Shown here: piece after piece, positions 1-5,203 of the stretch
Numbering within the stretch: the first letter of the stretch is position 1
Layout of the letters: every line of letters starts with the position of its first letter
Source of the DNA: Patescibacteria group bacterium UBA5187
GTDB lineage: Bacteria > Patescibacteriota > Minisyncoccia > Phycocordibacterales > PALSA-1337
Assembly: GCA_002413065.1 (NCBI GenBank)
Contig: DHWH01000015.1
Coordinates: 66,588 to 83,377, forward strand
Direction: 5' to 3'
Length of the DNA stretch: 16,790 bases
Notes under the pieces: model-generated
Told to the model about the DNA's origin: nothing
The model's input: the letters and a program-made list of their open reading frames with translations, nothing else
The model's database searches: none
Made by a program: the position numbers and the translations under genes

Positions 1-70
1 GACCTAGTGAAAAACACAAACCCCGCCACTAGGAAGATCCGAAGACCTCTACAGGAGTTTCCCCCTATAA

Positions 71-111
71 CGTTAGGCACGCCCTAAATGACGGGTTTAA
101 TGTGCCTAACG
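71..111. repeat. 10-bp inverted repeat, possible terminator
   Basis: CGTTAGGCAC (71-80) is perfectly complementary to GTGCCTAACG (102-111). An inner CCC/GGG pair (82-84, 93-95) lies inside the 21-nt loop. The right arm is followed by ATTTT, so it may be a weak plus-strand terminator for a gene left of the window. Being palindromic DNA, it could also be a protein-binding site. Confidence 0.45.
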
Positions 112-323
112 ATTTTCGATCTTGCCTTAAAAATTACTTCAAGGGTTAGATCCTTTGATATTCAGCTGTAGATACAATGATAACGTTAAAAGACGCATGT
201 ATCAATAGATGTTCATTATATTCACGATATGCACATTGTGACTGTCGTACAGTATACGATTAACTACGTTGATTTTGCGTCTAATCGATCAGATAAACCT
301 AAAAACGTAGGAAACATCATTAC

Positions 324-355
324 TTGACTTCCAACGCAACTAAGACGAATATAGA
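324..355 (+). promoter_or_regulatory. Putative promoter of the zinc-ribbon gene, likely leaderless
   Basis: TTGACT (324-329) and TATAGA (350-355) have a long 20-bp spacer. The expected transcription start, seven bases after the -10 box, falls on the A of the ATG at 362. No Shine-Dalgarno sequence precedes that ATG, which fits a leaderless mRNA. The long spacer lowers confidence. Confidence 0.4.
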
Positions 356-361
356 CGTATT

Positions 362-700
362 ATGGACAAAAAATATCGTATACACTGTATTTCCTGTGGA
401 GGTTTGGTTGGTCAGCATAGGAATAATGAGGCGGCAATAAAATGTGATACATGCGGTGCGGAATTTACCCTATTTAGTGATTTGGAGTCTGAAAATATAT
501 CGCTTGTTATCAAACGATACCCAGGCAAGATAATCACCGAAAGCGCACTGGATGATTACGCATATCCAGCAATTTTCTGTATTTTTTGTGGTAAGGGAGG
601 AAAGACAAAACTTATAGAACCAAAAAAACACTACTGTTTCCAGTGTCAGAACCAGCAATGTTTAAGAAAGTTCATTCCATTATTCGATATAATTCAGTAA
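362..700 (+). CDS. Hypothetical double zinc-ribbon protein
   Basis: This 112-residue protein of unknown function is built around two cysteine clusters. The first is CxxC at residues 9-12 paired with CxxC at 28-31. The second is CxxC at 73-76 paired with cysteines at 92, 95 and 100. Each looks like a zinc beta-ribbon. There is no signal peptide or membrane segment, so it should be cytoplasmic. Such ribbons commonly bind nucleic acid or act as protein-interaction modules, but the sequence does not say which. The ATG at 362 is the only reasonable start and may be the first base of the mRNA. A separate promoter follows the stop codon, so the gene is probably its own transcription unit within the element. 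Confidence 0.7.
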   Translation: MDKKYRIHCISCGGLVGQHRNNEAAIKCDTCGAEFTLFSDLESENISLVIKRYPGKIITESALDDYAYPAIFCIFCGKGGKTKLIEPKKHYCFQCQNQQCLRKFIPLFDIIQ

Positions 701-713
701 ATATAATTTCGAG

Positions 714-742
714 TTGATTTTCAAAATAAAGTATGCTAAACT
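714..742 (+). promoter_or_regulatory. Extended -10 promoter driving the structured leader
   Basis: TTGATT (714-719), a 17-bp spacer and TAAACT (737-742) are preceded by the extended -10 dinucleotide TG at 734-735. The predicted start is near 749, upstream of the structured RNA and the small-protein/ATPase gene pair. Confidence 0.6.
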
Positions 743-748
743 AGCGTT

Positions 749-947
749 ATTATTAATTTAATTAAAGTTCTTTAAACTCAGTTTCAGTGACGGATAGGCA
801 GGCTGATGTCCTGCCACTTGCGAAAGCAAGGAAGTCCTCACCGAGCATGTCGATGGATATAACAAGTTGTTACTTGTTTACCTTTTTTGGGAAAATCCTC
901 AATTGCTTATAAGCGATATTTCGCTTGTGAGTGGTTGAGGATTTTTG
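749..947 (+). ncRNA. Structured leader RNA of unknown class (riboswitch- or attenuator-like)
   Basis: Between the promoter and the 47-residue reading frame the RNA can fold into consecutive helices. These are GGCAGG/CCTGCC (797-802, 810-815; 7-nt loop), CTTGC/GCAAG capped by a GAAA tetraloop (817-821, 826-830), AACAAGT/ACTTGTT (861-867, 872-878), and a 25-bp hairpin (892-945). GTGA (787-790) can pair with TCAC (838-841), closing a three-way junction around the first two hairpins. The segment 832-842 (AAGTCCTCACC) repeats the TCCTCA of the final hairpin's left arm, so it can pair instead with the right arm at 933-944. That gives two mutually exclusive folds, as in riboswitches. I do not recognise the class. 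Confidence 0.6.
892..946 (+). terminator. 25-bp hairpin followed by U tract; also covers a GAGG motif
   Basis: Arms 892-916 and 921-945 pair without interruption around the tetraloop TATT. Five of the pairs are G-U wobbles (903/934, 904/933, 905/932, 908/929, 910/927), which would be A-C mismatches on the other strand, so the fold is an RNA structure read from the plus strand. The right arm contains GAGG (937-940) and ends in TTTTT, 8 bases before the GTG at 954. It can act as an intrinsic terminator, or as a hairpin hiding the only Shine-Dalgarno-like motif. Confidence 0.65.
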
Positions 948-953
948 CGTTAT

Positions 954-1097
954 GTGAATCACAAACAACTTGAGCGGTTTGTTGAAATATACAAACAACA
1001 TTACGGTATCGAGCTTACTGACGAAGATGCTCGTAAGATTGCCGATGAAATAATTGCACTCTATCGAATAGTCTACGGCGACCCATTATTAGAATAA
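954..1097 (+). CDS. Small hypothetical protein (47 aa), GTG start
   Basis: This short open frame starts with GTG and ends in TAA, 13 bases before the ATPase gene in the same direction. The product is charged and should be mostly helical: it begins MNHKQLERFVEIYKQHYGIE, continues with LTDEDARKIADEI, and ends in ALYRIVYGDPLLE. The spacing of hydrophobic and charged residues looks like a genuine helical domain and not a random frame. I have a general recollection of similar short proteins in Parcubacteria elements but cannot name a family. Translation would depend on the GAGG motif inside the preceding hairpin. It is probably co-transcribed with the ATPase and may be its partner or regulator. 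Confidence 0.6.
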   Translation: MNHKQLERFVEIYKQHYGIELTDEDARKIADEIIALYRIVYGDPLLE

Positions 1098-1110
1098 ATA
1101 AAAAAATACC

Positions 1111-2544
1111 ATGAATGATGATAAAAATTATGTGTACTCAGCAACATTACCGACAGGAGAACTCTTAGAAACGATATATGATCCGGAATTAAAAATAACC
1201 CGATTAGCTATCAAACACGGTGACCAAGTAGAGGTAATCGAGGATTGTTATCAAACGGGTGGTAGAAAATATTGGCCACTCCCTGCTGACTCTGACCTAT
1301 TAGAAAATGACTTCGTCAAATTACCCTCTGACTTGATTCCATATAAGGGAATATTGCAACTTTATCAAGAAGTGAAAGACCACATCGCATGTTATGTAAA
1401 ACTTCCTGATAAATTCCTGACTATTGCTACAGTCTATGTGCTGATGACTTGGGTATATGATCGATTTCAAACACTGCCATATCTCCGAGTTTTAGGCGAT
1501 TATGGCACAGGAAAAAGTAGATTCCAACAGGTTATGGCCAGTCTCTGCTATAAGGCAATGCTCGCAGGGAGTTCGATTAGTATGGCGGCACTATTCCGTA
1601 CTATCAATGAGGTACAAGGAACGTTGGTTTATGATGAAGCCGACTTTCGTAGTTCTGAACTATGGAATGAAATAATTAAAATCCTCAACTCCGGACATAC
1701 TGCAAATGTGCCGGTACTACGTATGCAAGTTAAAAATGAATCTATGAAGACAAAGGCCTTCAAAGTTTATGGCCCAAAAATTCTTGCTTCAAGAGAACGA
1801 TTTAGTGATGAAGCACTCGAATCACGTTGTCTTACACAGCATTTATTTTCGACAAAAAATGCAAAGACCCCCGTGCATCTACCTCTCGATTTCAGCAAAC
1901 AAGCTACGGCCATACGAAATAAGTTGTTAGCATTCCGATTGGATAATTTCTTTAAGATCCTCCCAGACGAATCGACGACTGATGGTATAGAGTTTCCAAG
2001 ACTAAAACAAAGTGCCTTAGCAATAACCTCACTTGCTTCAATGATCGGACAAGATGTTTTATCCGAGGTTAAATCATACCTACAAGGATATGAAAAGGAA
2101 CTCCAAACAAGCAAGAAGCGCGATCCCAAAGTAGATGTTTTGATTGCTATTCTTCGACTTACTGCAGATCGGATTGCCCAACAAGAAGAGAAGATGTACA
2201 TCAAAGATATTAAGCATGAATTCGAGTTATCTAACTCTGATGAATATATGGATGGTAGCAATTCATACAAAAAAGATGACGGAACCGTGTTTGTATACCC
2301 AAAAAGAACTGCCTCCGCAAGGAAGATTGGTGTTCATGTCAGAAACCTAGGCATACAAACTGAGCGAGATAGTGGAGGTTTTTATATCCCTATAAGCCAA
2401 GAGATCAAGACTATAGAAATTCTTGCGGATCAATTTGATCTACGCAAACCTTGGCAGGATAAAAAGTCCGACCAAGATGATCTAAAACTTAACGCCATTC
2501 CTAAAATCGTGAACTCAATTAATCCTGATGATATTCCCTTCTAA
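1111..2544 (+). CDS. Replication-type P-loop ATPase (AAA+/helicase-like) with SSB-like C-terminal tail
   Basis: This 477-residue ATPase probably acts in replication of the element. Walker A is GDYGTGKS (129-136) and Walker B is TLVYDEAD (171-178). A sensor/arginine region follows (GPKILASRERFSDEALESRC, 221-240), and the distal part (about 340-430) looks like a winged-helix DNA-binding domain. Similar cores occur in phage and plasmid primase-helicase proteins (DUF3987, DUF3631 and VirE-like groups). I see no primase domain in the first 100 residues. The protein ends NPDDIPF, nearly the same as the conserved DDDIPF tip of single-stranded DNA-binding proteins, which docks replication and repair factors. 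It lies 13 bases behind the small protein, with no Shine-Dalgarno sequence but an A-rich leader. Function is inferred from motifs and context. Confidence 0.8.
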   Translation: MNDDKNYVYSATLPTGELLETIYDPELKITRLAIKHGDQVEVIEDCYQTGGRKYWPLPADSDLLENDFVKLPSDLIPYKGILQLYQEVKDHIACYVKLPDKFLTIATVYVLMTWVYDRFQTLPYLRVLGDYGTGKSRFQQVMASLCYKAMLAGSSISMAALFRTINEVQGTLVYDEADFRSSELWNEIIKILNSGHTANVPVLRMQVKNESMKTKAFKVYGPKILASRERFSDEALESRCLTQHLFSTKNAKTPVHLPLDFSKQATAIRNKLLAFRLDNFFKILPDESTTDGIEFPRLKQSALAITSLASMIGQDVLSEVKSYLQGYEKELQTSKKRDPKVDVLIAILRLTADRIAQQEEKMYIKDIKHEFELSNSDEYMDGSNSYKKDDGTVFVYPKRTASARKIGVHVRNLGIQTERDSGGFYIPISQEIKTIEILADQFDLRKPWQDKKSDQDDLKLNAIPKIVNSINPDDIPF

Positions 2545-2547
2545 AAA

Positions 2548-2574
2548 TTAACATTATTAACGTTGTTAACATCT
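2548..2574. repeat. Three tandem 9-mers TTAACRTTR
   Basis: TTAAC starts at 2548, 2557 and 2566, exactly 9 bp apart, within TTAACATTA, TTAACGTTG and TTAACATCT. The array sits between the ATPase stop codon and the recombinase promoter. Related TAACGTT copies occur at 68 and 181. Its place and spacing would suit an operator or a short iteron set for an element-encoded regulator. Confidence 0.4.
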
Positions 2575-2622
2575 ACAGAGAGATGCTCCGATTAAAAATC
2601 GGAGTATTTCCCTGTTGATGTT
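2568..2622 (+). terminator. Two-part stem-loop after the ATPase gene
   Basis: The inner stem CTCCGATT/AATCGGAG (2586-2593, 2597-2604; loop AAA) is perfect. An outer stem can form from AACATC/GATGTT (2568-2573, 2617-2622) and ACAG/CTGT (2575-2578, 2612-2615). The inner stem is followed by TATTT, a weak U tract. It probably ends or stabilises the ATPase transcript and insulates the recombinase promoter. Confidence 0.5.
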
Positions 2623-2650
2623 ATAAACACTCATACTATGTACAAGATCA

Positions 2651-2656
2651 TATAAT
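2651..2656 (+). promoter_or_regulatory. -10 box of the recombinase gene
   Basis: A perfect TATAAT lies 18 bases before the ATG at 2675, putting the start near 2663 with a leader of about 12 bases. No convincing -35 box is found at 16-18 bp upstream, so an activator may be needed or the promoter may be weak. Confidence 0.4.
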
Positions 2657-2674
2657 TATTGTTTAATCATCACT

Positions 2675-4336
2675 ATGAAAAATACCGAAAACATAAGATA
2701 CGTAATTTACGCTCGTAGATCCATTGAAAAATCAGATAAGGAAGAAAAGATTGTTTCTATTGAATCTCAAATCAAAGAGACAAGGGAGTTGGCAGTCAGT
2801 CAAAATTTGAATGTTGTAAAGATATTCCAAGAAGCCAAATCGGCAAAAGAGCCTTACAAGCGTGAAGAGTTTGCAAAGATGGTGGAAATGATACAAAAAG
2901 GTAAGGCAGACGGAATCCTCTGTTGGAAAATGGATAGACTGGCAAGAAATGCTATTGATGAGGGAGCTATCAAATACCTACTCCAGACTGGAACGGTAAA
3001 AAACGTAAAGTCTACTGATAGAGATTGGTATCCTGATGACAATGTGCTTTTGGCCTCCGTAGAATTCGGTGTTGCTACACAATATTCTCGTGATCTATCC
3101 AAACACATCAAACGAGGACTACGAGCACGTCTAGAGTCAGGATTTCGTCCAAGTATTGCCCCTATTGGTTATAGAAATAGTAAATATCATGAAAAAGGAA
3201 AAGAAGAGATACTAGTTGATGAAGAGAGATTTCCTTTGGTAAGGAAACTTTTTGATCTTATGCTTACTGGTGCATACTCCCCTTTTGAATTAACGACGGT
3301 TGCTAATGATAAATTAGGACTAACAAATAGGTACACCTACAATAGTAAAAGGGTTTCAAAGAGTAATCTCTATCGGATTTTAACTAACTCCTTCTACTAT
3401 GGAATGTTTGAATTTCCTGTCGGTTCAGGAGAATGGTATCAAGGTAAGCATAAGCCAATGATCAGCAAAGAAGAGTACGACAAAATTCAAGCTCTTCTTG
3501 GTCGAGGCGACAGACCAAGACCTAAAACTCATGACTTTGCTTTTACTGGACTAATACGATGCGGTGAATGTGGCGCTTGTATAACAGCAGAGGAAAAATT
3601 CAAATACCAACAAAATGGTAATGTTCATAGATATGTTTACTACCATGGTACCAAACGTATAGATGCAAACTGTACACAGAAAGCAATCCGTGAGGAGATA
3701 CTGGAAAAAGAAATCCTAGACGCTTTGCAAAGAATCGAAATACCCAAATTATTCCATGAGTGGGCAGTTGAGACTCTAAAAGAAATGCACGAGGAAGAAA
3801 AGTCCGGCAGGAAATCTATAATCAATGCTAAGCGTACAGAATATGATGCAGTCATATCAAAACTCGACAAATTACTTGAAATTCGCATGGCCAATGAAAT
3901 TACTCCAGCCGATTACCAGCGAAAGAAACTGGAACTTGAACAACAGAAAATTGGTTTATCGTCTTTTCTGAATGACATTGACCAGAGAATAAGTAACTGG
4001 CTCAAAGAGGTTGAGGTCTCTCTTGATTTTGCGGAGAAAGCTCGACAGGAGTTTGAAAAAGGAAACCCAAAGAAAAAGAAAGAGATTTTCGGAGCTTTAG
4101 GTTATAACCACATACTAAAAGACAAAAAGCTCAATGTTTCAACGCAAAAATCACTTCTCTGCATTGAGAAGGCATCAAATCTGGCCAAGACTATTTCAGA
4201 TAGGTTAGAACCGCCTAAAAGTGTTGCAGAGCAACGACAGATTAAGCAAGAGTATACTAAAAGTAGTGAAATGTGGAGATGGTGGGAATCGAACCCACGT
4301 GCAATCGAGATCCGTCGAACGATTCTACAGCGATAG
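2675..4336 (+). CDS. Large serine recombinase (integrase) of the element
   Basis: This 553-residue recombinase likely integrates and excises the element. The N-terminal resolvase domain (about 7-150) has YARRS with the nucleophile Ser16, and the conserved arginine motif MDRLAR (86-91). A recombinase domain follows (about 160-280), then a zinc-ribbon region with cysteines 296, 299, 302 and 333, and a long charged coiled-coil region (about 340-470). This order is standard for large serine recombinases. The last 20 residues, starting WRWWESNPRA, are antisense to the tmRNA T-arm and acceptor stem, so the reading frame ends inside the host target gene. On the circular element the tail would be read from attP and might differ. 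No Shine-Dalgarno sequence is seen. Identity is secure; the choice of ssrA as target is inferred from position. Confidence 0.92.
   Translation: MKNTENIRYVIYARRSIEKSDKEEKIVSIESQIKETRELAVSQNLNVVKIFQEAKSAKEPYKREEFAKMVEMIQKGKADGILCWKMDRLARNAIDEGAIKYLLQTGTVKNVKSTDRDWYPDDNVLLASVEFGVATQYSRDLSKHIKRGLRARLESGFRPSIAPIGYRNSKYHEKGKEEILVDEERFPLVRKLFDLMLTGAYSPFELTTVANDKLGLTNRYTYNSKRVSKSNLYRILTNSFYYGMFEFPVGSGEWYQGKHKPMISKEEYDKIQALLGRGDRPRPKTHDFAFTGLIRCGECGACITAEEKFKYQQNGNVHRYVYYHGTKRIDANCTQKAIREEILEKEILDALQRIEIPKLFHEWAVETLKEMHEEEKSGRKSIINAKRTEYDAVISKLDKLLEIRMANEITPADYQRKKLELEQQKIGLSSFLNDIDQRISNWLKEVEVSLDFAEKARQEFEKGNPKKKKEIFGALGYNHILKDKKLNVSTQKSLLCIEKASNLAKTISDRLEPPKSVAEQRQIKQEYTKSSEMWRWWESNPRAIEIRRTILQR
4274..4336. 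other. Element/chromosome junction within ssrA (putative att region)
   Basis: The recombinase frame and the tmRNA 3' part overlap here on opposite strands. The recombination crossover should lie in or next to this segment, because ssrA remains complete while the recombinase runs into it. The exact core cannot be set without the other junction or an empty site. Confidence 0.5.
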
Positions 4337-4636
4337 CAGACTTTGAAGTTTAACGATCAGGCCAAGAAAGTATGCAAAACACCTGATCGCGATCTCATGG
4401 TTTCGAAACAATAGAGTGAGAAGCTCTACTGCCCTACATCCAGGTTATTACGCCTGCTCCAAAGTAAGGATTCCCTTAGAGAGACGGCTCTTTAAACAAG
4501 AGCGAATGCGAATTCCTTAGCTCCGAAATACGGAGAAACGGTTGATTTAGCATTTAGAGTTTCCATCGGATTTACGAGTCGATAGTGCTCGCGCCGCACG
4601 AACGAAGATCGACGACTGTCTATGCCGATCATCCCC
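4274..4636 (-). ncRNA. ssrA: Transfer-messenger RNA (tmRNA)
   Basis: The minus strand begins GGGGATG (4636-4630) and ends CATCTCC (4281-4275) plus discriminator A, giving a 7-bp acceptor stem with one G-U pair. The T-arm GTGGGTTCGATTCCCAC is textbook. The length of 363 nt is typical of bacterial tmRNA. The mRNA-like part has a probable GCT resume codon at 4551-4549 and encodes the degradation tag AKSTVSPYFGAKEFAFALV, with stop TAA at 4494-4492. The tag has a hydrophobic C-terminus as expected for ClpXP-type proteases, but ends FALV, not ALAA. The bases after the discriminator are CAT, so CCA is not encoded. It rescues stalled ribosomes together with SmpB, whose gene lies just upstream. The resume codon is inferred by analogy. 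Confidence 0.93.
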
Positions 4637-4694
4637 AAATTTTGTTCTTGCAAAATTTGTGTCAAAAACTTTTTCGTGACAAAGTCACGGAAAA
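4636..4694 (-). other. Two adjacent hairpins in the smpB-ssrA spacer
   Basis: CAAATTTTG and CAAAATTTG (4636-4644, 4651-4659; 6-nt loop) form a perfect 9-bp inverted repeat that includes the first base of mature tmRNA. Beside it CGTGAC/GTCACG (4675-4680, 4684-4689; loop AAA) is extended by TTTT/AAAA. A TTGACA-like -35 also lies here on the minus strand, but no good -10 box fits the tmRNA 5' end. The hairpins may therefore be processing signals in a joint smpB-ssrA transcript, or a weak terminator after smpB. Confidence 0.4.
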
Positions 4695-4715
4695 TTTTTG
4701 ACCGATTTTCCATTT

Positions 4716-5162
4716 TCAACGATCACTGAATTCCCTCCTCACGGCCCGGTCCGTCTCGCGTTTTTTAATAGTTTCGCGCTTATCGAATTTTTTCTTGCCG
4801 CGAACTACCGCAACGGAGACCTTGATGAGATTGTCCTTATTATATATTGAAATTGGCACTATTGTCAATCCCTTTCCTGATTCAATATCCGCCAACTTCC
4901 GTATTTCTATACGACTGAGCATCAGCCGTCGGTTCCGGCGTGGCTCATAGCCGGCAGGCGTATTATTTTCCTGATAGGGCGGCACAAATATATTCACGGC
5001 ATACGCTTCCCCACCGCGCACGATCACATGCGAGCCCTCCAAAGAACCTTGTCCCTTTTTGATCGATTTGACTTCAAATCCGCTCAGCTCGATTCCCGCC
5101 TCGAATTTCTCCAGGATTTCGTAATTAAAATGCGCTTTTTTATAATCAATTAATGTCGGCAT
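4716..5162 (-). CDS. smpB: SsrA-binding protein SmpB
   Basis: SmpB binds the tRNA-like domain of tmRNA and carries it to stalled ribosomes. The sequence shows the family core: NYEILEKFEAGIELSGFEVK near the start, GSLEGSHVIVRGGEAYAVN, a PPYQ motif, RNRRLMLSRIEI, GLTIVPI, and a basic C-terminal tail with KKKFDKRETIKKRETDRAVR, which enters the mRNA channel. From MPTLIDYKK it has 148 residues, normal for the family. The frame is open to an ATG at 5186, but a TATAAG -10-like box (5192-5187) would place the transcript start inside those eight extra codons, so I prefer 5162. No Shine-Dalgarno sequence precedes it. The gene directly precedes ssrA on the same strand, consistent with a shared function and possibly one transcript. 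Confidence 0.95.
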   Translation of the reverse strand: MPTLIDYKKAHFNYEILEKFEAGIELSGFEVKSIKKGQGSLEGSHVIVRGGEAYAVNIFVPPYQENNTPAGYEPRRNRRLMLSRIEIRKLADIESGKGLTIVPISIYNKDNLIKVSVAVVRGKKKFDKRETIKKRETDRAVRREFSDR

Positions 5163-5203
5163 GTCAGTAGGAATATCGTAGCACATCTTATATACTTGTC
5201 CTC

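Larger units (their letters stand above)
1..361. other. Gene-free left region with inverted repeats
   Basis: No credible coding sequence is present on either strand. The stretch carries a 7-bp inverted repeat CCTAGTG/CACTAGG (3-9 and 27-33), a 10-bp inverted repeat (71-80 and 102-111), two copies of the palindrome TAACGTTA (68-75 and 181-188), and a distant 7-bp pair AGACGCA/TGCGTCT (191-197 and 276-282). It could be a control region or part of a replication origin for the element, but nothing proves that. Confidence 0.5.
1..4336. mobile_element. Integrated element (right part) inserted at the 3' end of ssrA
   Basis: This AT-rich block holds a zinc-ribbon protein, a structured RNA leader, a small protein, a replication-type ATPase and a large serine recombinase, and it stops at the 3' end of the tmRNA gene. 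The recombinase lies next to the junction and reads into ssrA, the usual place for an integrase beside its attachment site. A/T-ending codons are clearly commoner here than in the genes to the right. I searched positions 1-360 for a second copy of the tmRNA T-arm/acceptor sequence and found none, so the left end probably lies outside the window. That the block is an integrated plasmid-like or ICE-like element is inferred from its gene content. No conjugation genes are visible. Confidence 0.75.

Noticed and set aside
1..360. Left attachment site of the element
   Set aside because: No copy of the tmRNA acceptor/T-arm sequence is found, so the left end cannot be placed in this window.
797..842. 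Short similarity to hammerhead (CTGATG) or cobalamin-riboswitch (GCCACT...GGAAG) motifs
   Set aside because: The remaining conserved core bases of either class are missing, and CTGATGT lies in a hairpin loop, which does not fit a hammerhead core.
4274..4310. tRNA-like T-arm, first taken for a tRNA gene
   Set aside because: No anticodon arm within 60-80 bases; the matching acceptor strand lies 363 bases away, which identifies tmRNA.
4492..4719. 75-residue minus-strand open frame
   Set aside because: It is the tmRNA mRNA-like region plus its spacer; only the last 19 codons (the tag) are translated, by trans-translation.
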